From Dipylidium caninum (Eukaryota; Platyhelminthes; Cestoda; Cyclophyllidea; Dipylidiidae), in NCBI GenBank assembly GCA_017562135.1, contig QEYB01000841.1, positions 806,001-870,000 of the forward strand: DNA of 64,000 nucleotides, written 5' to 3'. Below, piece after piece: positions 30,311-41,729 of this stretch. Both the position numbers and the translations under genes were made by a program. The notes below the pieces were generated by a model. The model was given only the letters and a program-made list of their open reading frames with translations. It searched no databases and was not told the DNA's origin. Every line of letters starts with the position of its first letter. Positions within the stretch are counted from its first letter, which is position 1.

Positions 30311-31711
30311 ACGGTTTTTACCCACTTTTCCGTCCGTTTTTTTCTGTGCCCAGTCCGTGTCGTCTGCCCCTATTGTCGAACTCCTATGGGTTAGCGCATT
30401 TCGTATTAATCATCCCAACTGCTGTCACTGTTTCTTCCCCACCCTTGCTCTCTCCCGAAATATCCTTGTAATGCGTGCAACAAACTTAATGAATCACATT
30501 TTTTATCAGTTATTCCAACTTAAACGATTTTGTGGCGCAACTTCTAAGTTCAGTATAAGCGTCATCTCATCTGGAGTCCCACAGGGCCATTTGAGTACGT
30601 CATGCTCTTGGTACCGCAATTTCACAACTGCCTCTATTATTAGCATCGGAGGTGGGTGGGGTTGGGGGCTGCTTGTGGCAGCATTGGCGTTATCTCTGAC
30701 ACCTGGGTGAACGGAGCGGTAAGTCGTGTGACGTCCACGGTTGGCCTGCGCTCGATGCGAGGTGTCCTTTTGAGCCTAGGCTGAAGCTGTGTCGCGGCGT
30801 TTTGGTGCTGATTTTTATGATCCCTGGGCGAGGGAATCGGCGGTAAGGCTCGATTTTATTACCCCCTGTACAGTTATTCGTGGCTCCACCCAAAGAAGTG
30901 GCAGATGGCTGTAATAATAGGTGCATGCAGGGTGACGAATCTCTAATCACATAAATCAGATGAGCACCGACACCGGCCGGGGAGGTCGGCAGTGACATTC
31001 ATTTGGCTGACATCGGGGTAAGGTGGCGGATGGGGAGGGGGAGAAGCGGTCAGGAATCGGAATGATAGATAACTGGAGTCGAATTGTATGAAGAATAACG
31101 CTTATCTTTGTGCAGTGGCGCAGTGATTTGCATATGCGCTGAAGCTATAGCAAGTCGATCTAGTATGAGAGCGCAGTATTTACGAATGGAAGATGGTCGG
31201 GCAAAGGACACCACTGCCTCACTGAAGGTCTTGGGGTCACGTCAAAGTGAACGATGGTGGTAGGTTAGGGTGACGTGCACACAACTACTTTATCCAGAGG
31301 AACTCTGACGGTTAGTCTTTTACTTTCGTTCGCCATTAACCCACTTCTAATGTAAAAAGTCGTGCTGCAAACACACCTTTGCAACAATGAAACCGCATCC
31401 AGAAGGCATGGTAATTTAATTTTATTTGGCCTAATCACGTTTTAGGGATTGTCAGTTTCTTTATCCATGGATTCGGTCCCAGCGTACGTTCCTTATTTTT
31501 ATCTTCACAATCTTGGTGAAGCAGTGGCATTGCAATGGTCGCACGTGCGTGTTCTGCTTTCGACAGACTCCAAAACCGTACAGTATTTGCGAGTAATGAT
31601 CATTGCTACTGACTCTAGATTGCTTTAGTAATGTTTGTTCCGCTTTATACCTTTTCTCATGACGCTATTCAGCTTCAATCCCCTACATGTTTTAGCTTTC
31701 CTGTCTTGTAG
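30311..31711. other. Spacer between CCAR1 and BUB1
   Basis: Includes the CCAR1 3' UTR. From about 30.5 to 31.3 kb the sequence is richer in GC and unlike the flanking AT-rich DNA. A reverse-transcriptase-like scrap lies at 30522-30605. Missing BUB1 N-terminal exons might also lie here but I could not identify them. Confidence 0.5.
30522..30605 (+). mobile_element. Possible LINE reverse-transcriptase remnant
   Basis: One frame reads SISVISSGVPQG. The SGVPQG signature precedes the catalytic region of many non-LTR reverse transcriptases. Homology fades straight after it and there is no YxDD motif, so at best this is a short decayed fragment; a chance match is possible. Confidence 0.3.
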
Positions 31712-34700
31712 ATATGACTCATGGGATGTTCTCACTGTTACTCTGCGCTCCAAAGACCATTGTGACATCCGATCAAGTTCACAGGGATACCGCGGCGGTA
31801 AAACCATGCGAAATAATGAATTTAAACTCATGGAATTGGCTGAAGCTTCGCATGACATTTTTGGTGAGATCAGTCACGGAGAGTAATTTGGATGAAAATA
31901 AATTAAGATCCTCTTTGAAAAGGGTGATTTGCGTGTATAGTTCTGGGTTTATGGAAAACTTTTCCTTGCTATCCCCTGTAAGGCCCTGCAGAACGACATA
32001 ATAGCGACAACTCAAAAAAACCGAAGGAATGAATAAGACTCATAAATCGGACTCTGTTTAATTCCAGGAACAAAGACCATACCATATAGGTGACTCAAGA
32101 CTCCGTGCATATATACAGAGGCACCAATGCGTTTTCGGCAATCGTTTTAATGTATCGAAAACTACGAAACTCTCCAAATAGCCAAATAGGCTTGTTGCAT
32201 CCCTCGGCACGGTTCCCATCTGGATAATTTTCTAACTCGGTACTACATTAGCAATATACATACATAAGAGGATTGTTGTAGTTTTGAAACAATACAAAAC
32301 TGACTTTATCTCACTGCAATGTGATGCTGGTTTGCTGCTGCATTATTGGCTAAGCAGCTGAAAATTCTATTATTTCCATCGTAAATACAATCGGCCTTTG
32401 GAGCGGTCGGTAACCCCCGATGTATGCATGTTTTATCTGACCATCTTAATATGCTCTATTAGATATCGAAAATTATCGTCTTCAAATGCAAACCGATGTC
32501 ATTGCTTGTAACCTTATTGTGAGTGTCAACAACCTTCAATCATTTAATTCCACTTATTGCATGCTCATATTCGTTCTATTCTCTGAAGTCGCTGTGTGGA
32601 GCGGATGGTGAAGTGTGTTTCGAACAGGTTCGGGCTGAGGTCTGGTTCCGAGGCCTGCAGAAATCCCCCTTTGATAATGTTTACAGCATCATTGCATCTG
32701 TTCCTACTCGATCTGAGTTACCCATGGAGGCCCTTCTTATGCAGAGATATGCAAAAAGACTAATGACCGCAGGTACCTATGTCTATTACTTCGAACAACA
32801 CTGTTTTCCTTTTCGGCTTTTTAAAAAAAATAAGAATACTCTTTATTTTCCCAATCGATCATATTCCCTTTATTTAGAAAAAGAGGAACAGATGGCAAAT
32901 GCCTGGAGCGATCCTTTCATTTCTGCTGAATTTTACATTCAAATTAAATGCCTTGCAAAAAAAATGTCATCTCCAACCGAGGTTAGTCTCCTCAGCTTTG
33001 TGGATCTGGCCTTTTTTCTTATAGTTCATTGTACTTGTTTAAGAACTCATTGTTTTCAATCCGACTTATCCCTCTTATTCTTGTTAACATTGTTCTGCTT
33101 CGTCTCAGATGAGATCGTGGACGATTTCTGAGGAGGAGGCTTCTCTTTTCAAAGAAGTTTATCATGGTCCCAATAGGTGAGCAATTGATATAGAAGATAA
33201 ATTTATAAGAATGTTTTGGCATTATTCTAATTGATATCATGTGTTACTTATTAAAGATGGAAAGCATAATTCTATATAATCTTTTATAAATAAAAGTCAG
33301 TATTTTTTCATAGTCGATGAAATCAGTAATATTTTTCGCCGATCTTCAGAATGCCCGTTTGCTTAGACAGTCTCCTTTTCGAGTCCAATGAAAACGTTGT
33401 CAAAAACAGATTTCGCCTTCAAAGTAATGGCTCTAACTACAGCCCTTTAAAATGCAGCACTCATGAAAACCATGGATCTGGGTTATCCCACACATCATTC
33501 GGACAAATGCTGCTAAATCGCAAGAGCCGTCATCTTATCGATGTCTCAAATTACTTTCTTGAACAGTCGCTTCGAGATAATGAGTTATTGCAGAATGCCA
33601 TTACTACTCCAACAGGCGTCACCCAGCTTTTCTCTCCCAGACAAGTTAGTTCCTCTTTCTTTTCATCATATTTCTTCTTCTTTTTGACTTCTGTTGTGGC
33701 AGGTGCGAGAACTGATTATGAAGCAATCTGTATTCGGTCGCATAATTGAAACGCAGGAAGAGGAAGCGCCCGTTAGTGTGGATCCATGGTGTTCAAGTTT
33801 CGTAGATATGTTTTGGAGTAAGGTGGCTCCTCGTGTTTCCCTGTTGTCCAGCTACTCTGATGTAAAGTCATTATCCCCGCCCAGGTCTGTCTTTCAATTC
33901 GGTAAGTTCGATTAACCTGTGCTTTCGAGCAATTTATTACTCACACCCGCTCCATTGGGGCTTAATCGAGTAGGTCGTAAAATGATTTATCCAATTAATA
34001 CTGCTTTGATTTATCCGAGTCTTGACCATTTTTGCTTCTTAGAAGGTGGAGCATTGTGGGTATAATGCTTCACACCCATGTGGATGATAGTGTGTCACAC
34101 ATCCCATCCATTGAGTGTTGGTGTTGAAAGCCTGGTGTCGACGGCCTTGGCATCTTTAACACTTTATTGGCTACCGAATTGTCAGGATTGCATTCGAAAA
34201 AAAATTGCCGATGTTTTAGACTTCAATTTATGAACAATTTTAAACAACATTGTTACCTTGTTTAGGGATAGTATGACGATACATTGTCTACCTAACCGGT
34301 TTTGCAGTATAAGCTATTGATTAGTTTTTCTTTTTCTCCTTCGGTTATTATTCTCTTCTAACTTCATCTTATACATTGGTCTTTGGTAGTTTAATAATAT
34401 TTCCCGGTTATTTCCAATATTTAATTGTAATTTCTTTTGCTTAACGTGAAATATCATGTGGACTTCCTTAGTCTCTTTCGTTCTAGGTCAACAACGCTAT
34501 TCTAAAGAGCGCCATTTAGGTTCTGGAGCCTACGGTTCTGTTTATGTGGTTCAACTTCTTCCCTCCCAGGCTAATCCCACTGATCCTAACAACGGCGCCA
34601 CCGATTTCATAGATACCACTATTGTAGGATGTCTTCCAGAACAGCAACAGCGGCAGAAGAACAACATTCAGTTTAGTGGGATCCTCCGAGTGGTAAAATT

Positions 34701-37700
34701 TGCGGCACCGGGGTTCCCCTTAGAATTCTATTATATGCGCGAGGCGAGAAAACGTGTTGCTGCCGCCTTTACCAGTGGTAGAATTGCCATTGATGTGGTA
34801 AGTTAAATATAACTGACTTATCGGTCCTTAAACGTTCTGATAACTGCAAATCCGAGTAGTAATATAAATTGGTGAATTCTGTGCAATTGTAAGGATGTCT
34901 ACTATGCAGTCCATAATTGTTCTTAATTTTGCTAGCCTATTTTGAAGAAATCGTTGTATGCTAAACTTTCACCATTTCCGGTTATATTCAACTTTAGAAG
35001 TGTAACGTGTCGTGTCCACCAAAATCCATCCACTGCTGGTATTCGCCTTCATCACGTATACTGTTACCTATTCACTAAAAAACATATTTGTTCAGACCTA
35101 TTTGTGCCTCATCACTTGCTCTTATCCACAACTCGGGACTAGATTACTTTTCCAAGTTTCGTTCCTCATATGCATTTTGCCTCTCAATTCTCACTCAACC
35201 ACAAAGGGTTTATCTTTTCGCTAAATTTGAGTACATTATTCTCCGTGCTTTACTTAACTTATACCACTATCTATATAGTCCTCGATTTATTCGTGGTTGC
35301 ATTACAATGCGTGTGGGAAATGGCCTCATTTAGTGATTTAACAGTCTGTCGTATACTCATAACTACCCAATATTGCAGGTGTGGATCCACTCAAATCTTA
35401 AACAAGTAAGCCTCATTTTTGACCGGTAGGCGGGACACGACAATGGTTTAATTTTTTTAACTTTCCAGACCCCACCTTGTTGATAGATGAGACGTGGCAC
35501 CTTGATAAAAGTCAATGTATCCAAGTAGGCGAGTATGGGAGTTATTATTTCTAGCCTCTTTCAATTAACAACTCAAGCATTTTTCCTCGTCCTCGTTTTA
35601 TCATTTAGCGGCCTTCCATTTGTCCAGCCCTGGCGCTTACTCACAGTGTGGATCGCTTCACCTGCCTTCTTATGCCATTTTACTCTGTGGGCTTGTTGAA
35701 TTTGTTGAATTACGGTATCAGTCCATGTCACCCGGTAACTTCAAAGAAGAAGACTGGGAAAGAGCAGTCGTCATCTCTAAATTCTTTTGGCCATCCAAAG
35801 CCATCTCCTCCATCCTTGTCGCGGCACGAAGAGGAATTAGTGGCGCTTTATCTCAGTATTGAGCTTCTCTGGATTGTTGAAGGCCTACACAAGCATGCGA
35901 GAATGATCCATGGGGATATTAAACCTGATAATTTCCGGATTAACGATCGGTTTCCCTTGTTGGATATTTCGGCATTGGATGAAGCAACGGCATTACAAAG
36001 GATAGATGAAGAAGGCATAGAGGAGGCCAAAGATGAGGTGATGCCCAGTATAGTTTAATATGAAATTGCTTGATGATATGGGCATAACTGGATATCTCGA
36101 TGATACTCAGGGGGCTCTGAGCAAGGCGCTCAGGCTACCCTTTAGAGGTACGATTCTTCGACTCTCGTGTTGCGACTATCAAATCGCTTTGACCTAGAAG
36201 TTGTTTGTTTGCGTAATTCCTAATTGGTATTCCTTTTAAACTGCCTGTATGTAGCGATGTTAGAAGTGATTTACTGTATCTGCTAGGATGAGTGACAATC
36301 GTGTGGTGCCTTGTTTCTCGTATACTTTGAACGTTCTGCTGTTGATCTACATCCAATTCCTGGTCTAAAACCGTACAGTTACATTGCACCTGATTGAATA
36401 AGGTTCGAGCAACCATTCTCTTATTCAATATACTGTTAAACATAAGCTAATGATTTCTCTCGTGACTTCCTTTTGACGTTAATATTTGGTACCAAAACCT
36501 TGATCAAAGAACGAACTTTTAGTAAATCAAATGGGTGTACAACGCAATGAAACTTGCGAATTATCGTGGTAGAAATGAGAGTCCTTGTCAGATGTCCATG
36601 AGAGTGTTTTCTAGTAGTGTTTTAGCAGATATATTCTCCGTCTCTTTTTTCACGATGAAACATGTCTGACTATGGCTTGGCTGCTATCTTTCGCTCAGGT
36701 TAAAAGTTCCCCTTGTTTGTGAATACTGTACTTATTCTGATTCTGAGTGCTTCTAGCATCTTTCCATGTAACATGTATCATTATTTTCTCACTTTTTTAA
36801 CTATCTGAGTGGAAAATTTATCTTACTGCCCATTTTACTTCCTCAGCATTTCGCAAAAGGCACCCTTTTAAAAATTTCCACCATTTGGCCAAGAAATTAC
36901 GTTTTCTTCCGCCGCATAGTGAGGGGTTGGTCCGTTTTAACAGGTATTCTATTTTGGCATTGTTTATCTGCATTTGGAGGATTTAGTGAAAAAGACCGTC
37001 CTATTAAGTGGCTATGTTTTTCTTCTTTAATAACTGGCAGCTTTTGTGATCGAATGTCTATGCGGTTTGTGTTTTTCTGGTAAAATTTGCCAGCGGATCA
37101 AGTATCAGCCAATAGAACAGCCCTCTCAGGTATTGCCCTATCGAAATAAAGGGAAACTGACTGACCGGATGGGGCTGTTCCTAGTGCTGGTGTTTTTCTT
37201 ATAGACCCAGGACTTCACAGACTGTTTGCTGTCTGGGCGTTGCACTAGGGTTTTAGTGCTCCTAGATTTCGGGCTCTGCATCGACATGGCTCGATTTCCA
37301 CCGGAGACGGTATTCAAGATTGACGATGAACGCTTAGCTAGACGCCCTTTCCCTTGCATTGAAATGCTGACTAAACAGCCGTGGACCTATCAAGTATGTC
37401 TTCTTGCCTAAAAACCTTTTTTTCTAAAATAACGGATCACGTGAAAAATCTTGAGAGAAGTAATCATCCGTTGAAGTGAGATATGGGTAAATAGAATTGT
37501 GAATACGTACCCGTAGGATGCCGGTTATCGGTAAATATGAAAATTGTGACAGTCACTTCAGCAACAAAGCACTCACGCATCGTTATTGTAATCAGTCAGT
37601 TTTCCGAATAAACGTATTTTGATAGATCATGCACCATGACTGTTATTGACAGGCCTCTTGGTAGTATACTTGGACTTAATTTCGGGAAATTTCAGCGTTA

Positions 37701-39033
37701 CCAGTCGTGGTGCGGCTTAAGGGGAACAGGAAGAGTAACCATTTTATCTGGGATGTTGCAATTGTCTGATTATTCATCCTTAAAACATCCATGGGTTGCA
37801 TACCTTGAACTTTGCTCCTTTTCAATCGTTCTGAAAGCTACCCTTGTGGTAGACTTTTAGATAGGTGACCTTGTCATAAAACAATTGACTTGCCGGTCCT
37901 CGACCTAATGGTCTGATTTTTTCCTTCTGGCTAGCCACAACTGCTTTGTCCCTTCTTCTAATGATAAACTTTGAGGTTTCGTTTTGTTAGCAACTACTAA
38001 ATTTGTCTTAATAAGTCTGGTCTCAAATCCACGGATTTGAAAATCTGAACCTTTGATGTGGTCTTCGTTTCTAAAGTTATAGACTTTTCCAAATTTAACT
38101 CATTCAACACAAATTTTTTTCATTTTTTTGCGCCATATAGTTGGACCTATTTAATATCGCTGGAGTGATCTACACTCTCGCCTTCAAACGCTACATGGAG
38201 GTGGAGTGCTCTAATGGTCAGTGGCGTCCCAAGTTTCTGCCTCGTTCAAGGTAAGTTAACTTCTATGAACTTTCTCCATTTGACCCGTATTTTTACCGTT
38301 GGGGACTTGCAAGTAGCCTCACGGCCGGTGTTCCCAAATAATATTTCGAGGGGAAAGTCTTATTCTCCCTGCTATCAATTTGGTGGGATTTTGAAATCAC
38401 ACTGGGACTCAACTTTCTCCTAATCGGTTTTTAGCTACACCAATGATTTTTTGGGATTTTCGTGCAAAATATTTCCTAAAAGTCTCAGACTTATTTATTC
38501 TGTCGCACCTGATATCCAAACAATGGTGCAATGAAAGCTCTTGATGTAATATTAACTTAATTTCTCAGATTTTTAACGCTGACAGTTTGTCATACACACA
38601 GACTTGGAAGTAACAGAGGCTATGATCCTACACTCATTAAGTTATGTAGATGACTTATAATTAATTAAGCACTGCAAACTATCATTTCATGCTAATATTT
38701 CTGGATAAAACTAAAGGATGGGACCCTTTCCAATCCTCCTCATGAGGGAGGGAGGAAGGGTTGTGCTAAAGACCTTGTAGATTTGACTCTTCAGTAATTT
38801 ACTGTTCTTTTCTTGGCAGCCGGGTTTATCGCGCAATTGAAGTGTGGCGAGACATCTTATGCACCATGTTGAACGTACGCAGCTGCGCGCCGTCCGACTA
38901 CCCAGACATTGGCGGTCTGCGGAAACGTTGTGAATCCTTTCTGCGAGACAATGCAGCGGAATATAACGTCGCGGCAGAGAGGGCCAACGCCATAATCTCC
39001 TACCTGGACTCCACTGACCCTTCCTTTGTATGA
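31712..39033 (+). CDS. BUB1: BUB1 mitotic checkpoint serine/threonine kinase (N-terminus unresolved)
   Basis: Kinetochore kinase of the spindle assembly checkpoint; phosphorylates histone H2A and binds BUB3. Secure exons: 32589-32772, 32878-32981, 33109-33176, 33350-33644, 33703-33901, 34487-34797, 35609-36037, 37205-37393, 38141-38250, 38820-39033. The first carries GEVCFEQVRAE, the GLEBS-type BUB3-binding core. Kinase domain: glycine loop LGSGAYGSVYVV, the VAIK-equivalent lysine in RVVKFA, catalytic loop IHGDIKPDNF, metal motif LLDFGLCIDM, and the BUB1-specific CIEMLTKQPWTYQLDLF. All catalytic residues are present, so it should be active. A 12-residue exon 37094-37129 probably precedes 37205; a 72-bp exon 36847-36918 also fits by phase but is doubtful. 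Upstream exons 31712-31863 and 32463-32518 fit by phase but have no recognised homology. The N-terminal TPR domain was not found, so the true start may lie further upstream. The human enzyme has DLG where this has DFG. Confidence 0.88.
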
Positions 39034-39127
39034 TGACCCCCTCCCATCTCCTGGTATAAGGTGTTCAATCATCGAGCTTTTTATCCGTATCATAGTATCC
39101 CCTTACTTTATGAAGAAATCTTCTGTA

Positions 39128-39133
39128 AATAAA
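39128..39133 (+). terminator. BUB1: Poly(A) signal for BUB1 (AATAAA)
   Basis: Canonical hexamer 95 bases after the BUB1 stop. Confidence 0.55.
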
Positions 39134-41710
39134 CTCCGAGCCACGATTCGTTTGATCAATAGGATATTTTTTGAGGTCCTTCCCCCGGGAACCTATATGT
39201 CGCTGTGGCGTCTAATGATGACGGTACTTTTCCCACTAACATCGAACATTTTTAAAGTAAGCACCAAACATTCAACCAATGTGTAACTTACTTCGACCCA
39301 AGAAGCATAAGGCTTGGCCGCGTGACCGCCAACCAAGTCAGTGGTCTGACCGCGCTGAGGCGATTCGCTTTCCATGTAGGTGTATCATGCAAAAACGTAC
39401 TTAGCACTACAAGTTCAAGTCAACCCGGTATCCGCGCCGTCGAAAAAATCTGTCACCAATGTCGAAGGTATTCAATGAGTAGAGCCATTCCGCGAGTCAT
39501 CACGCGCACTAAGTTGCCTGGTGGAATTGATGTCACCTGGGTTCACTGAGTCAGTTACTTTTTCGAACCGTGCAGATTGACCACATTCCCGCAAATAAGA
39601 ATTTGCCGTGGACCAAAAACTTGCTCAAAAGGGAACAGGTGTTTACTGAATAACCATTTCAAAATACTAACACACAAGATAAAACAATTTGTAGTCCGTT
39701 TAGGCAACTTTCAACCGTAGGATATTTCCCGGTGCGTCGAAATCGTCTAAAAAAGGATAGCAGATGAGGCACTCAGAGCAAGGATAGCATAGTCAAAGAT
39801 TCCCGTCCGAAATGAACGAAATCGTCAGATGGCTCCTGCGATTTCCATCACGGAACTCACCTTAAGTGATCAAGAACAAAGAAAACTGGAGCTTGCATCC
39901 GAACCAGAAGAAGTGTTGCTTAACAGAAACTCGACTTCCAAAATACTCAAGCCGATACAGAGCAAGAAAGCGCGGTGGAAGCCTCCCATAACGAAAAACA
40001 TCTCAATCGAATGAAGCCAACGACACAAGAACGGTCAGAATAACCGTAATAGAATGTCCCAAACATTGAACAGATGGTTCAAATCAACGTGGTCAAGTTG
40101 CATTCATAGAATTTATTCAAGAAAAGCGGGACCAAAGGGGGAACGAACGGACCATAAAACTGCCGTCCCCAATGGAGGTATCGTTCAAACAAATATGGTT
40201 TCATACAACTTTTCGACGGCTATATCGTAACAATGTCGGAATTATTTGGTGTTAGAGTAATTATTTGATTCAAAAGCTGCAAGGGAGGCTACTATAAATC
40301 GTTAACGTGGAAGCAGCCCAATAACTACATAAACTACGGTTCATGGGGAAAAAAGTTGTTTTTTGAAATATAAAGTTTTGTTTGTCCCTAGATTTCTATT
40401 GTTCCCTCTTGATCGTTTACTTTTAGAGCCGCACATTAAGGTTGAATTTAAACTGTCTGAAACTCATGAGAGTTTTGAAATTGTATCTCAGCGACCATCT
40501 ACCTCAACAGTTATCTCGGTTGGCCGGAGAAGAGATAGCAAAACGAAGAAGAAATGACATTTATCTTTTCCTTTACTCATACCTGAAACGTGGTGGGTCT
40601 TAAACATATAGCAGTTTTCAATCTTATTCATTTTTCATTGCCATAGTATTACGAAAAGACAACTCGGTGGATTTATTCTTCCGTATTCATGTAAGGACTA
40701 TGTTAGCCATCCACGTCCATAGATAGAGAAATGATTTGCCCCCTTGGAACGGCATTATTTTCACGTTGACATGTCGCATGAAGGATAAGTCCACTTTTGG
40801 GCCTAGAGGTGCGCAGGAGTACGGGAGCAAATCATTCTAATAGAGACGGTTTGTCGCAAAAAGATATTAGAGCTTTTTGTTACTGAAGTGCCTTCAACAT
40901 CATGCGTTCTTACTATAATTGATTATAATCCTTGTAACAATGTTTTTTATTGTTTCATAAGAAGAGTTGCCACGAAAAGTAAATGTTATTCGGTGGTTAT
41001 TTAATTGCGTACCGCTGGTGTTCCAATTGAAAGTACATAAGCGTTAAAAAGTTAGAGCATTCTTAATAAAATTGGCACGAAAATGCAGGAAAATATCTGT
41101 CTAATCTTGATTCTAAAAATACGTGATTGGTTTGGGGTGCCTGGACTTAGTGTGTTCCGCGGTCCTCTAGATTATGAGAGGATATAATATAATAATTAGA
41201 AATAAGCCTTAGGAAGCATACCTATCATGCCGACTACATTTCCTTAACCACTATTTTGTGTGTGTAAAAAAATCATTGGCCTTAGGTTGCAAGACTTAGT
41301 AAAAATTTTTACTCAACAAACTACTTGTTTGCATTTATGTTAACCTGAAAGTGTGTTTAATTCCCTATTAATAATTCTGTCATAGGACAAATTTTGATGT
41401 CGATGATTTTGGCTGCCAAAATGTGCTCCCTGTTAATTGTTATTTTAGCCGGCACTCCGGGCACCTGTTTATTACGGTTACTTTAGGCCTCCTTCTTTTC
41501 ATGTTCCACTATAGCGTTTGGTTCTGATATAGTGACTACGAGTATTGCTGTGTGGCCGTACACTGTCGTCACCCTCAAGGTAACCCCTTATCTTTAATAT
41601 CTTGAATTTCCACTGCATGCTTATACCCCTGACTTTCAGATTTGAAGTAATGCTTAAATATCCTGAGGCAGCATCCCCAGACCATTTCAATATTAAGTTG
41701 CTTTAAACGT

Positions 41711-41729
41711 TTTTTGTTTAGCCATTAGG
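41711..41729 (+). promoter_or_regulatory. COG1: 3' splice acceptor 8 bases before the COG1 start codon
   Basis: A pyrimidine run ending tttgtttag (AG at 41720-41721) sits 8 bases before the ATG at 41730. It is either the end of a 5' UTR intron or a spliced-leader trans-splicing site, which flatworms use for many genes. Confidence 0.45.

Larger units (their letters stand above)
39034..41729. other. Spacer between BUB1 and COG1
   Basis: BUB1 3' UTR with a poly(A) signal, then about 2.5 kb without recognisable coding sequence. Short ORFs here lack codon-like composition or splice context. Confidence 0.65.

Noticed and set aside
36111..36147. Candidate 37-bp BUB1 exon (GALSKALRLPF)
   Set aside because: Flanking splice signals exist, but its end phase cannot be joined to the following exons 37094 or 37205.
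36401..36415. tRNA B-box-like ggttcgagcaa
   Set aside because: No matching A box or cloverleaf can be drawn around it.
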